Shown here: piece after piece, positions 42,786 through 51,636 of the stretch | How positions within the stretch are numbered: the first letter of the stretch is position 1 | Layout of the letters: each line of letters begins with the position of its first letter | Assembly (NCBI RefSeq): GCF_030323865.1 | Contig: NZ_CP066362.1 | Span: forward strand, 1,798,001-1,862,000 | DNA: 64,000 bases | Direction of reading: 5' to 3' | DNA from: Pseudarthrobacter defluvii | Lineage (GTDB): Bacteria; Actinomycetota; Actinomycetes; Actinomycetales; Micrococcaceae | Position numbers and translations under genes: made by a program | Notes under the pieces: model-generated | What the model saw: the letters and a program-made list of their open reading frames with translations, nothing else | What the model was told of the DNA's origin: nothing | Database searches by the model: none

Positions 42786-43934
42786 TCAGGCCCCGGCCGG
42801 GTGCAGGACGACCTTTGTCCAGCCGTCTTCGCGGCTGTCGAAGTTCTTATAGCCCTCGGGGGCCTGGTCAAGCGGCAGCTCGTGGCTGACGATGAAGGAG
42901 GGACTGGCCTTTCCGCCGGCGATGAGGTCACGCAGGGCCCGGTTGTACTTCTTGACCGGGCACTGGCCTGAGCCCATCGTCTGTCCTTTGAACCAGTAGT
43001 TCCCGTAATCGAAGGCCACCTGGCCCTGCTGCTCGAGTTTGTCCGGGCCCCCGGGGTCCTGGGGCAGGAACACGCCAACCACGCCGAGGCCGCCAACGAA
43101 CCGCACGGAGTCCACCAGCCGGTTCAGGGTCATGTTGGGATGTTCGGTTCCGCCGGGATCGTGCGCCTGGTAGCCAACGCATTCACAGCCCCGGTCTGCG
43201 CCGAAGCCCATGGTCTGGTCCTTAACGAATTCGACAGGATCTACTTCGGCATCATTGACAGGGATGGCCCCGATCTGTTCGGCGAGCTTCAGGCGGTCGG
43301 GTTGGCGGTCCACGACCATGACTTTGCCGGCGCCTTTGATGATGGCTGAGTAGGCGGCCATGATTCCTACCGGACCGGCACCGTAGATGACAACGGAGTC
43401 GCCCGGGTAAACCCCGGCCATCTCCGTGGCGTGCCAGCCCGTTGGGAAGATATCCGCGAGCATGACGTAGTCGAGTTCTTTCTCCGCCGCGTCCTCGCCC
43501 AGGCGCAGGCAGTTGAAGTCCCCGTATGGCACGCGCAGGTATTCGGCCTGGCCGCCCTGGTAGGGCCCCATGTCCGCGAAGCCGTAAGCGGCGCCGGCGA
43601 GCTTTGGTTCGGGCTGCATCGTGAGGCAGTAGTTCGTGAAGCCACGTTCGCAGTTCTTGCAGAATCCGCAGGCGACGTTGAACGGCAGCACCACACGCTC
43701 CCCGACTTTTACCTTGCTCACCGCCGGTCCGACTTCGACCACCTCCCCAAGGTTTTCGTGCCCGAAGGAGCGGCCCGGTTCAAAGCTGGTGCGGCCCTCA
43801 TACATGTGGAGGTCCGAGCCGCAAATGTTCGCTGAGGTGATGCGCACCAGCACGTCGGCGGGGTGCTCAATTTTGGCGTCGGGGATCTCCTCGACACTGA
43901 CGTCGTTCGGTCCTTTGTAAACTACTGCCTTCAT
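42786..43934 (-). CDS. Zinc alcohol dehydrogenase, formaldehyde-dehydrogenase-like 1
   Basis: A 382-aa enzyme of the glutathione-independent formaldehyde dehydrogenase group. The ATG at 43934 has GAGAG at suitable spacing. Active-site region NICGSDLHMYEG and GHENLGEV, structural cysteines CGFCKNCERGFTNYC, NAD motif GAGPVGIMAA, and the long insert GCECVGYQAHDPGGTEHPNM that marks the group (dismutase-type formaldehyde enzymes hold the cofactor tightly). First gene of a three-gene operon. It may detoxify formaldehyde from demethylation reactions. Confidence 0.9.
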   Translation of the reverse strand: MKAVVYKGPNDVSVEEIPDAKIEHPADVLVRITSANICGSDLHMYEGRTSFEPGRSFGHENLGEVVEVGPAVSKVKVGERVVLPFNVACGFCKNCERGFTNYCLTMQPEPKLAGAAYGFADMGPYQGGQAEYLRVPYGDFNCLRLGEDAAEKELDYVMLADIFPTGWHATEMAGVYPGDSVVIYGAGPVGIMAAYSAIIKGAGKVMVVDRQPDRLKLAEQIGAIPVNDAEVDPVEFVKDQTMGFGADRGCECVGYQAHDPGGTEHPNMTLNRLVDSVRFVGGLGVVGVFLPQDPGGPDKLEQQGQVAFDYGNYWFKGQTMGSGQCPVKKYNRALRDLIAGGKASPSFIVSHELPLDQAPEGYKNFDSREDGWTKVVLHPAGA

Positions 43935-44384
43935 TGTTCGCTCTCTTCCTATGTCCACCCCGCGGCCACGCACATGTGCGCTCCAAGGCGCGCGTCATCG
44001 AGGTAAGCGCGTGTCAGTCACGGGGGAGTGGGATGTGTAGGGGACCTCTGGGTCTACCCAGATGGCCGGGAGGTCCAAGAATTTAAGGTGGAAGGCTGCT
44101 TTAGCGAACCAGCTGGCCGACCCCTTCGCGAAATTGGTAGTACCGGTCCTTAATACTAAGTACCCTTATTAAGGAAGTCGAGGGCTACCGGTCCGTAACA
44201 TTTCAGCAGGGGCCGGCAGGGGGTCTGCTTGCACTGTCACCGTTACCGGCAATTACGCCAAGAGAACCGTAAACCCGGCCCGAAGAATATGGCTGCCGCC
44301 TAGGTATTAGAGCCCCTCCAGCACGGGACGCCCGCTCTCAAGCACCACTGCGCCCATCACCTGGGAGCGGCGGCGAATCAACTA
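43935..44384. other. Intergenic region with inverted repeat at 44148-44174
   Basis: The region upstream of the dehydrogenase operon and downstream of the leftward SDR gene. CCTTAATA (44148-44155) and TATTAAGG (44167-44174) form a perfect 8-bp inverted repeat with an 11-nt loop in AT-rich surroundings, perhaps an operator. No gene seen. Confidence 0.5.
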
Positions 44385-45218
44385 TCAGTCCGCCGACTGG
44401 GTAGCCCAGCCCGCGTTTTCAAGCGCCGCTGCGGCGGCCCGGTCAGGCGTAAGGGTGCTGTCCCAGCGCGCCGCGTCCAGGCGGGTGCCTGTGATATTTG
44501 CCGAGGACTCTGAGGCCAGCCAGAGCAGCGGGTCCACCATCACCTCGGGCCGGAGCAATTGGCTGCGCACTGCTTCGGACACACCATCGGGGATCATGCC
44601 CGTATCCGTGGCGCCGCCGGGCAGCAGACCGTTGACAGTGATGCCCGATCCGGCCAGGTCTTGTGCCCAAATTACGGTTTCGGATTCGAGCGCGGCCTTG
44701 GATGGGCCGTAGGGCGAAAAGCCCGGGCGGCGCATGGTCTGGTGGTTCATGGTGATGTTGATGATGCGGCCCCATTGCTGGTGCAACATGTGCGGCACGG
44801 CCGCCTTCGTCATCAGGAACGGACCGTTGACGTTGGTGTCGATAATAGTCCGCCAGGTGTCACTGTCGACTTCCCAGAACCGCGTAGGTTCGGTCAGAAA
44901 GGTCGGGCTCACGTATTTCATGCCGCGTCCGGCGTTGTTGACCAGGATGTGAAGGCCACCGAAGGTAGCGAGTGCTTCGTCGACAAGGCGCCGGCAATCG
45001 GCTTCCTGGGTTACGTCCGCTTGCACCGCCAGCACGCGGCGAACTCCGAGCATCACATTGATCTCATCGGCGACCCTGCCGATTTCATGCCCCTCACGTG
45101 CGGCCGAGATGACGACGCAGGCGCCGGCGCGGGCCAGGCCGAGTGTCATTGCGTGCCCGAGTCCGCGTCCGCCGCCAGTAACGATGGCGACCTTGCCCTC
45201 TAACAAAGCCGTGTTCAT
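44385..45218 (-). CDS. SDR-family oxidoreductase
   Basis: A 277-aa short-chain dehydrogenase with TGGGRGLG cofactor motif, NNAG, NITMNHQ in place of the usual serine loop, and YGPSK as the active Tyr/Lys. The catalytic Ser position therefore looks changed (N or T near it), which may affect activity. The C-terminus is longer than usual (DRAAAAALENAGWATQSAD). It is transcribed alone; substrate unknown. Confidence 0.87.
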   Translation of the reverse strand: MNTALLEGKVAIVTGGGRGLGHAMTLGLARAGACVVISAAREGHEIGRVADEINVMLGVRRVLAVQADVTQEADCRRLVDEALATFGGLHILVNNAGRGMKYVSPTFLTEPTRFWEVDSDTWRTIIDTNVNGPFLMTKAAVPHMLHQQWGRIINITMNHQTMRRPGFSPYGPSKAALESETVIWAQDLAGSGITVNGLLPGGATDTGMIPDGVSEAVRSQLLRPEVMVDPLLWLASESSANITGTRLDAARWDSTLTPDRAAAAALENAGWATQSAD

Positions 45219-45593
45219 TCTGCCTCCCTGGATGTACTGTCTCGCGTGGGGTGCGGGCTACATCGTACATCCCGAGTGTGGTGCCCCTCGGCCCCGCGTG
45301 TCCCCAAGAAGCACTTGGCGAGCACGTGGTCTACACGGTGAACGTCGACTCCTGCGTCTGGCAGGAGCACCATTCCGGGGACGAGGAGGGATCCGCTTGC
45401 CACGGCGCGCGGATCCAGCACGCCGCAGAGGTACCGTGAGCGGGGTGCCCCGTCGCCATGGCAGCGTCGCCCCTGCAGTCTCTCCAGGAGCAGCAAGGGC
45501 TTACGAGGACGACGTCGCCGACGGGATCCGGAAGGGCTGTCCTAGAATGGCCCGAAGGCTTGATCCGCATTATTGACCGGGAGGTTCATCACC
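45219..45593. other. Intergenic region upstream of SDR and DoxX genes
   Basis: No supported gene; a 375-bp divergent promoter region. Confidence 0.4.
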
Positions 45594-46172
45594 GTGAGTC
45601 ATGAAAATGTAACGCCGGCAGCCACTACCGCGGCCCGTACCTTGTTCCGTGCCGCGCTTGGCGGTGTCCTCGTCGCACATGGGTCGCAGAAACTCTTCGG
45701 GTGGTTTGGCGGCGGCGGTATTGAGGAGACGAGCAAGGGCATGGATGCCATGGGCTTCCGCCCTGCGAAGACCAGTGCCATGTTGGCCGGTCTCGGCGAA
45801 GCGGGTGCCGGACTGGCGCTTGCTTTGGGTTTCGCCACGCCGGCGGCCGGAGCGGCTGCCGCCACGACCATGGGGGTCGCTGCCAGCGTTCACGCGCCGA
45901 ACGGCTTCTTTGCCATGGACGGAGGCCTGGAATACCCGGCAGTGCTCGGGCTTGCGGCCACGTCCTTTGCGATCGGGGGACCGGGGCGGGTTTCCCTGGA
46001 TGCCGTCACTGGTCATGTTCTGGACAGGCCGTGGATGCGGGCAGTCGCGGTTACTGCTATACCGGTGGCTATTGGTATCCAGATCTACCGTCGCCGCCAG
46101 GTCCTTGCTGCAGACACGACGCCTGCATCGACCGCCTCCGCCGCCGACGACGAATCGCCCCTACCGGCTTGA
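45594..46172 (+). CDS. DoxX family membrane protein
   Basis: A 192-aa membrane protein. I prefer the GTG at 45594 since GGGAGG lies 8-11 nt upstream; the frame is open another 7 codons. It has a DoxX signature (LFRAALGGVLVAHGSQKLFG WF then GLGEAGAGLALALGF, in outline) and four helices. DoxX proteins take part in redox or quinone-linked processes in some bacteria. It lies just before repeat copy F. Confidence 0.85.
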   Translation: MSHENVTPAATTAARTLFRAALGGVLVAHGSQKLFGWFGGGGIEETSKGMDAMGFRPAKTSAMLAGLGEAGAGLALALGFATPAAGAAAATTMGVAASVHAPNGFFAMDGGLEYPAVLGLAATSFAIGGPGRVSLDAVTGHVLDRPWMRAVAVTAIPVAIGIQIYRRRQVLAADTTPASTASAADDESPLPA

Positions 46173-46279
46173 TCGACGTCGGGTTGCCCGGACCGCGTCG
46201 CGATAACCACTAGGGCGTGGGTGTTGCTTGCAATATGGCTACTTCCGTTGGAGGAAAATGGAGCTGAACGAAAAGGAAG

Positions 46280-46455
46280 TGTGGACGGTGTCCACACTCT
46301 TCGTCTTGGACTGCTTCGTAGAGCCTTCGAACTTTCCCGGATTCCGCGTGTTTTCGGGAGCACCCAGTGTTTGCAAGGCCGAAAATATAGTTTGAGTCCC
46401 ACCTCGGGCACGGTGTTTCCGCGGGTCGTGGCGTTTTCTCTTTCTAGTGTTGACA
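46280..46455 (+). repeat. att-like repeat, copy F (short form)
   Basis: Palindrome TGTGGACG-G-TGTCCACA (one mismatch) at 46280-46296; core GTTTGAGTCCC then ACCTCGGGCAC at 46390-46411 (one base changed in the T-loop); half site TGTTGACA at 46448-46455, 102 and 36 bp spacings as elsewhere. The next gene begins 31 bp beyond, so any promoter for it would have to lie inside the repeat. Confidence 0.83.
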
Positions 46456-46486
46456 ACAGTGGGATGAGGATGCGGGCCTCCATTTC

Positions 46487-47257
46487 ATGTCAACAATGCC
46501 TCTTTCCGATTACACCACTGCCCTTGTCACCGGAGCGTCCACCGGGATGGGGGCTGCCATCGCTGAACGGCTTACCAAGCGCGGCCTCACCGTGCACGCG
46601 GTGGCCCGCAACGAAGAACGCCTCGCTGAACTGGCGGACCGGACCGGAGCAGTCCCGCACGTGGTGGACCTGACCGACACCCCCGCCCTGGCCGACGTCG
46701 TCCGCGGCCTGAAAGTGGACGTCCTGGTCAACTGCGCCGGCGTCTCCCGGCCCGGCAACATCCTGGACTCCACCGAACAGGACATCGACGAACTCGTGGA
46801 CGTCAACCTCCGCGGCCTGCTGCAACTCACCCGCCTGGTCCTGCCGGGCATGGTCGAACGCGACCTCGGCCATGTGGTGAACATCAGCTCGATCGCCGGG
46901 GTCTACAACTTCTACGGCCACACCGTCTACCACGCCACCAAAGCCGCCGTGCACCAGATCTCCCGCCAACTCCGCAACGACACCGTGGGCAAACGCATCC
47001 GCGTCACCGAAATCTGCCCCGGCCGGGTCGAAACTGAGATCTTCGGCCGGAACATGGGCGGCAGCCCCGAAGCCATGGAAGAAGCCTGGCAAACCTACTA
47101 CGAGGGCTACGAATCCCTCACCACCGATGACATCGTCAACGCCCTCGATTACGCCATTGAGACGCCGCGGCACGTAAATGTTGGCATGCTTGAACTCATG
47201 CCCACCTTCCAGGTCCCCGGCGGCCTGACCTTCGACCGCCGCGAACCCACCACCTGA
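46487..47257 (+). CDS. SDR-family oxidoreductase (sugar-acid operon)
   Basis: A 256-aa short-chain dehydrogenase: TGASTGMG, NCAGVSRPG, SSIAG and YHATK. The best-fitting relatives are the YdfG-type NADP-dependent dehydrogenases acting on 3-hydroxy acids or serine. It is the first gene of a five-gene rightward operon for sugar-acid redox steps, 37 bp before the hydroxyacid dehydrogenase. Shine-Dalgarno is weak. Confidence 0.88.
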   Translation: MSTMPLSDYTTALVTGASTGMGAAIAERLTKRGLTVHAVARNEERLAELADRTGAVPHVVDLTDTPALADVVRGLKVDVLVNCAGVSRPGNILDSTEQDIDELVDVNLRGLLQLTRLVLPGMVERDLGHVVNISSIAGVYNFYGHTVYHATKAAVHQISRQLRNDTVGKRIRVTEICPGRVETEIFGRNMGGSPEAMEEAWQTYYEGYESLTTDDIVNALDYAIETPRHVNVGMLELMPTFQVPGGLTFDRREPTT

Positions 47258-47294
47258 CACCCCCCATCCACCACCAACCGACAGGCTCCACCAC

Positions 47295-48236
47295 ATGCAG
47301 CACGTGCACACCGTCAGTTTTCCGGACTCCCAGCTCCTGGCCGATCTTTCGCCGCTTCCCGGCAGCCTCCGCGGCGTGGTCTGGGACATGAAGGACGCCC
47401 CGGGGGAGGACCTGGGCAGCATCGACGGCGTGATCCTCCCGTACATCAATGCCGGGGCAGTGCTTGGTTCCCTGGGCACGGTCCCGAACCTTACGTTCGT
47501 GCAGACGCAGTCAACGGGGTACGACGGCGTCTGCGAGGCTGCCGGTCCGGGCGCCGCAGTGGCAAACGCCTCGGGCGTCCATGCAGCTGCCACCGCGGAG
47601 CTGGCCGTTGGCCTCATCCTCGCCAAGCTGCGCGGCATCGACCAGGCCGTCAAGGACCAGCAGGTTGAAAGCTGGAAGCCGCAGCGCCGACAGTCCCTGG
47701 CCGACCGCAAAGTCCTGCTGCTGGGCATCGGTGGGATCGGCAAGGAACTGGGCCGCCGCCTGGAGCCCTTCGAGGTGACCCTCACCCGGGTGGGAAGCAC
47801 GGCACGCACCGACGCCGACGGGCAGGTCCATGGACCGGATGAGCTGATGGCCCTCGCCGCAGACCACGACATCCTGGTCTCCGTCCTTCCCCTGAACGAC
47901 AACACCCACAACCTGGTGGGCCAGGAAGTCCTGGCCGCCCTGCCCGACGGCGCCCTGGTGGTGAACGTGGGCCGCGGTGCCGTCATCAGCACCGAGGCGC
48001 TGACCCGCGAAGTGGTGTCCGGCCGCCTGCAGTGCGCCATCGACGTCGTTGATCCCGAGCCGCTTCCCGCCGGCCATCCTCTGTGGTCGGCGGAGAACGC
48101 CCTCATCACCCCGCACGTTGGTGGCAACGCTTCAGCCTTCGAACCCCGGATCCTCAAACTGCTGAAGCAGCAGCTTCAGGCGCTGGCCGACGGCCAAACC
48201 CCGGACAACCTCGTCCAGAAGGGACCTTTCGCATGA
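47295..48236 (+). CDS. D-2-hydroxyacid dehydrogenase
   Basis: A 313-aa member of the D-isomer-specific 2-hydroxyacid dehydrogenase family. The cofactor motif is LLGIGGIGKELGRR; the VNVGRGAVIS loop holds the catalytic Arg region, and His lies in TPHVGGNA. It might reduce 2-ketogluconate or a related 2-keto acid. Its stop overlaps the next ATG by 4 bp. Confidence 0.88.
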   Translation: MQHVHTVSFPDSQLLADLSPLPGSLRGVVWDMKDAPGEDLGSIDGVILPYINAGAVLGSLGTVPNLTFVQTQSTGYDGVCEAAGPGAAVANASGVHAAATAELAVGLILAKLRGIDQAVKDQQVESWKPQRRQSLADRKVLLLGIGGIGKELGRRLEPFEVTLTRVGSTARTDADGQVHGPDELMALAADHDILVSVLPLNDNTHNLVGQEVLAALPDGALVVNVGRGAVISTEALTREVVSGRLQCAIDVVDPEPLPAGHPLWSAENALITPHVGGNASAFEPRILKLLKQQLQALADGQTPDNLVQKGPFA

Positions 48237-49003
48237 GCGCGTTGTTTGATCTCACCGGGCGCGTAGCCCTGGTCACCGGTTCCAGCAGGGGCATCGGTTC
48301 GGCCCTTGCCAAGGCGCTGGCCGACGCCGGTGCCACCGTGGTGCTGAACGGCGTCAACGAGGAGCGGCTGAAGGATGCCGCCGCAGCCATGGCGGCGGAT
48401 TTTCCGCCGGGCCGGATCCACAGCGTTGCCTTCGACGTGACCGATGACGACGCCGCTGCCCGGAGCATCCTGTGGATCGAGGAGAACGTGGGTCCGCTGG
48501 AGATCCTGGTGAACAACGCCGGCATCCAGCACCGCGTGCCCATGCTTGATCTGGACGTGGCGGACTGGGAACGCGTCCTCTCCACGGACCTCACCAGCGC
48601 GTTCCTGGTGGGCCGGGAAGCCGCCCGGCACATGATCGGCCGCGGCCGGGGCAAGATCATCAACATCTGCTCGGTCCAGACGGACCTTGCGCGTCCCACC
48701 ATCGCCCCGTACATCGCGGCTAAGGGCGGGCTGCGGAACCTCACCCGCGCCATGACCGCCGAATGGGCCGCCTCCGGTCTGCAGATCAACGCGATTGCCC
48801 CCGGCTACATCCACACCGAAATGACGCAGAACCTGGTGGACGACGAGGAGTTCAACTCCTGGATCCTTGGGCGCACCCCGGCCCACCGCTGGGGCACGGT
48901 GGAGGACCTGGCCGGCCCCGTGGTGTGGCTGGCCTCTGACGGCTCCAACTTCGTGAACGGCCAGACCATCTTCATTGATGGCGGAATGACGGTGGTGGTC
49001 TAG
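48233..49003 (+). CDS. Gluconate 5-dehydrogenase-like SDR
   Basis: A 256-aa SDR starting MSALFDLTGRVALVTGSSRG; the ATG at 48233 overlaps the previous stop. Cofactor motif TGSSRGIG, NNAGIQ, catalytic ICSVQ and YIAAK. The GIQHRVPMLD region and overall shape match gluconate 5-dehydrogenase (5-ketogluconate reductase). It interconverts 5-keto-D-gluconate and D-gluconate with NAD(P)H. Its stop overlaps the GTG of the following gene. Confidence 0.85.
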   Translation: MSALFDLTGRVALVTGSSRGIGSALAKALADAGATVVLNGVNEERLKDAAAAMAADFPPGRIHSVAFDVTDDDAAARSILWIEENVGPLEILVNNAGIQHRVPMLDLDVADWERVLSTDLTSAFLVGREAARHMIGRGRGKIINICSVQTDLARPTIAPYIAAKGGLRNLTRAMTAEWAASGLQINAIAPGYIHTEMTQNLVDDEEFNSWILGRTPAHRWGTVEDLAGPVVWLASDGSNFVNGQTIFIDGGMTVVV

Positions 49004-50100
49004 TGGCTGCAATGACTGAAGAACTCCCGGAAACCGGCCCGGCCCTGGTGGCGCACGCCGCCGGTGACCTGCGCATCGACGAGGTGCCGCTGCCCCAGCC
49101 GGCTCCCGACGAAGCGGTAGTGGAGGTCCTGTACGGCGGCATCTGCGGGTCGGACCTGCACTACTGGCTGCACGGCGCCGCGGGGGAGTCCATCCTCAAG
49201 GCCCCGCTGGTCCTGGGCCACGAAATCTCCGGTGTGGTGGTGCGCCCGGCAGTGAACGGCGCCGGTCCCCTGGCCGGGACCGCCGTCGCCGTCCACCCCG
49301 CAACCCCGGGCCCCGGCGCTGCGAAGTATCCCGCGGACCGGCCCAACCTCTCGCCGGGCTGCACCTACCTGGGCAGCGCTGCCCGCTACCCCCACACCGA
49401 CGGCGCCTTCAGCCGGTACGTCACACTTCCGGTGCGGATGCTCCGGCCCCTTCCCGAGGGCACGAACCTCCGCACGGCGGCCCTGATCGAACCTGCTTCG
49501 GTCGCCTGGCACGCAGTCTCCCGCGCCGGTGATGTCCGCGGAAAGACCGCACTGGTCATCGGCTCCGGCCCCATTGGCGCCCTCGCCGTCGCCGTCCTGA
49601 AGCGTGCCGGCGCGGCCCGGATCACCGCCGTCGACCTCCACCTCAAGCCGCTGGAAATTGCCACGGCCGTGGGGGCTGACCAAGTGATCAACGCCGCGGA
49701 CACTGCAGCCATCGCCGCAGTGGAGGCCGACGTCGTGATCGAATCCTCCGGCAACCACCACGGACTGGCCTCGGCCATCCAGGGCGCGGTGCGCGGCGGC
49801 ACCGTAGTAATGGTGGGGCTGCTGCCCACCGGTATGCAGCCGGTGCCCATTTCGTTGGCCATCACGCGCGAACTGGACCTCAGGGGCTCGTTCCGCTTCA
49901 ACGATGAAATCGACCAGGTGATCGCTGCCCTCGCCGACGGCTCCCTGCACATCGAGCCCGTCATCACCCACCAGTTCCCGCTGGCGGATGCCCTGCACGC
50001 CTTCGAGGTGGCCAAGGATTCCACCAGCTCCGGCAAGGTGCTGCTCAGCTTCGGCGATGGGGAGGCCCGGGGAGCACGCAGTTTCCGCCCCTTGTGGTGA
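49003..50100 (+). CDS. L-idonate 5-dehydrogenase-like, lacks structural zinc cysteines
   Basis: A 365-aa medium-chain dehydrogenase. The GTG at 49003 overlaps the last base of the upstream stop; an ATG follows at 49012. Catalytic zinc residues [11 protein letters not shown] and LGHEISGVV are present, as is the NAD motif GSGPIGALA. The structural zinc lobe is unusual: the C-x2-C-x2-C part is replaced by [20 protein letters not shown], with only one nearby Cys (SPGC). It would oxidise L-idonate to 5-ketogluconate, upstream of the SDR. Confidence 0.83.
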   Translation: MAAMTEELPETGPALVAHAAGDLRIDEVPLPQPAPDEAVVEVLYGGICGSDLHYWLHGAAGESILKAPLVLGHEISGVVVRPAVNGAGPLAGTAVAVHPATPGPGAAKYPADRPNLSPGCTYLGSAARYPHTDGAFSRYVTLPVRMLRPLPEGTNLRTAALIEPASVAWHAVSRAGDVRGKTALVIGSGPIGALAVAVLKRAGAARITAVDLHLKPLEIATAVGADQVINAADTAAIAAVEADVVIESSGNHHGLASAIQGAVRGGTVVMVGLLPTGMQPVPISLAITRELDLRGSFRFNDEIDQVIAALADGSLHIEPVITHQFPLADALHAFEVAKDSTSSGKVLLSFGDGEARGARSFRPLW

Positions 50101-50281
50101 TGGGCGTCTCCGGCTGCGGCAAGTCCACCGTCGGCGCCCTCCTGGGCCGCCGCCTGGGCAAGCCGTTCCTCTACGGCGACGACTTCCACCCGGCCGCCAA
50201 CAAGGAAAAGATGGGCGCCGGTATTCCGCTCACAGACGCGGACCGGGAGCCTTGGCTTGGCACGTTGGGGGAGCTGCTTGC
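50094..50281 (+). pseudogene. Gluconokinase, N-terminal remnant
   Basis: The frame from the GTG at 50094 (or ATG 50100) reads [20 protein letters not shown] then [20 protein letters not shown] and [20 protein letters not shown], a perfect gluconokinase start with P-loop GxxGCGKS. A normal gluconokinase is about 170 aa; after roughly 60 residues the homology stops and the sequence becomes the next remnant. The operon thus has no complete kinase here. Confidence 0.85.
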
Positions 50282-50569
50282 ATGGCCCCGTTCGTCACCC
50301 GTTCCGCAGAGGGAACCCTGCTGATGCTGTGGTCGAGCCACGGCGAAGCCGGATACGCCATGGGCATTGCCGAATCAACGAGCGGAACCGTCAGGGGTCC
50401 CTGGATTCAGCACCCTGAACCTTTGTGGGCCAGCGACGGCGGCCACGGAATGATCCTCCGCACGTCCGGCGGCCGCGACTACTTGGCCTTCCACTGGCCG
50501 CACCACCCCTGACGAACGGTGCGGCTGACCGAAGTGGACATCGGCGGGGGCCGCATCCGGTCCCTGTGA
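50282..50569 (+). pseudogene. GH43 glycosidase, C-terminal remnant with in-frame stop
   Basis: From 50282 the frame reads [20 protein letters not shown] then EAGYAMGIAESTSGTVRGPW and DGGHGMILRTSGG, a family 43 arabinosidase/xylosidase end. A TGA at 50510-50512 breaks it, after which the same frame still gives RTVRLTEVDIGGGRIRSL to a TGA at 50567. It is joined directly to the gluconokinase remnant by an apparent deletion. Confidence 0.8.
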
Positions 50570-50660
50570 TGCGGGGGCTGCGTGCCGGATGCAACAGGCT
50601 CGCTGATCTGCAACGATGTGGCACAGGACAGACAGGACAGGACCCAACCCAGGAGGACTC

Positions 50661-51122
50661 ATGCCGTACACCGTGGATTTCAAGAACGTGTCCACCACCG
50701 GTCTGGAATCGTCGCCAGTAGCGGAGGCGCTGGCCGGGCTGCGTGCCAACGAGGCGCGCTACTACAAGAACAAATACGACCATGATTTCACCGTCACCGC
50801 GGCGGAGGATGATCCGGAGACGCTGGAGTACATCAACAACATCTTGTCCTCGGAGCGGAACCTGGTAATCGCGTCCACGCCCTTGGAGGTCGCTTCCTTC
50901 GAAGTGGACGGGCTCCGGATGGCGTATGTCTTCTATGAATCCGGACTTTCCATCAACGTCATGTACGGCCTCGAGGAGGGCGGCAAGCGGGCGGTCGGGT
51001 TCAAACTGTCCGACGGCATGGAGGTGCCGGAGGAACTGGCCGGCTTCAAGTTCGCCCGGCAGAAGTCCAAGCTCGCGGGCACCATTCGCGGCTCCTACTT
51101 CGTCATCAAGGGCCAGTACTGA
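50661..51122 (+). CDS. Hypothetical protein (small, soluble)
   Basis: A 153-aa soluble protein. A strong AGGAGGA precedes the ATG at 50661. The fold looks alpha/beta (FTVTAAEDDPETLEYINNIL ... AGFKFARQKSKLAGTIRGSY in outline). I do not recognise the family. It follows the GH43 remnant and precedes a GNAT remnant on the same strand. Confidence 0.75.
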   Translation: MPYTVDFKNVSTTGLESSPVAEALAGLRANEARYYKNKYDHDFTVTAAEDDPETLEYINNILSSERNLVIASTPLEVASFEVDGLRMAYVFYESGLSINVMYGLEEGGKRAVGFKLSDGMEVPEELAGFKFARQKSKLAGTIRGSYFVIKGQY

Positions 51123-51132
51123 ACATTCCTAA

Positions 51133-51543
51133 ATCTGGGCTCGTGCCACCGCCGCGCGGGACCAGCTTCGCATTGTTTCCCCGCTCGAAGACAAGTTACC
51201 GGGTATTGAATCAGCGCTATCAAAAAGCGGAGCGTTGCTACTTATGGTGCAAAGCGGGAGGCGTCCCGCCGCGTTCTCGATTGTTCTGCCGCATGAGGAT
51301 GTATCGGAAGTGCTTTACTTCGCGGTTGACCCGGACGAGTGGGGCAAGGGACTTGCCCGACAGCTCCTTGACTATCTTCGGGCCCATTCGACCAAAACAC
51401 AGACCCCTATGGAACTCTGGGTTATCGCCGATAACAGGAGGGCGATTGCCTCCTACGAAAATGCTGGCCGGACTCCCACTTGCGACGTTCAAGTCCGCAA
51501 TTCAGCAGGTCGGCCGGAACGCCGCTACATCCTGTTGGCGTGA
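51133..51543 (+). pseudogene. GNAT acetyltransferase, probably without a start codon
   Basis: The coding signal begins right after a stop at 51130 as ATARDQLRIVSPLEDKLPGI and continues EVLYFAVDPDEWGKGLARQL then LWVIADNRRAIASYENAG. That is a full GNAT core including the acetyl-CoA-binding V-DPDEWGKGLA loop. The first usable start (TTG 51235) would cut off the first helix, so the gene seems to have lost its 5' end. A rare ATC start at 51133 is possible. Confidence 0.65.
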
Positions 51544-51636
51544 AGTGACCAGCTAATGGGCGTTCAAACCCGGTTCTGCCGAAGAGGATCCTTTAGCTAG
51601 CGGCCGGCAATTCAGGTGAAGATTGAGTTCATTTAG

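Noticed and set aside
3843..46455. CRISPR or integron attC interpretation of the six repeats
   Set aside because: Spacing of 2-14 kb with full operons between rules out CRISPR; attC sites have a different hairpin plan and follow single genes without promoters or regulators.
4011..46455. TGTTGACA half sites as -35 promoter boxes
   Set aside because: They contain TTGACA, but no TATAAT-like box lies 16-18 bp further in any copy I checked.
47511..48116. Leftward frames under the hydroxyacid dehydrogenase
   Set aside because: Shadow of the rightward gene, no motifs.
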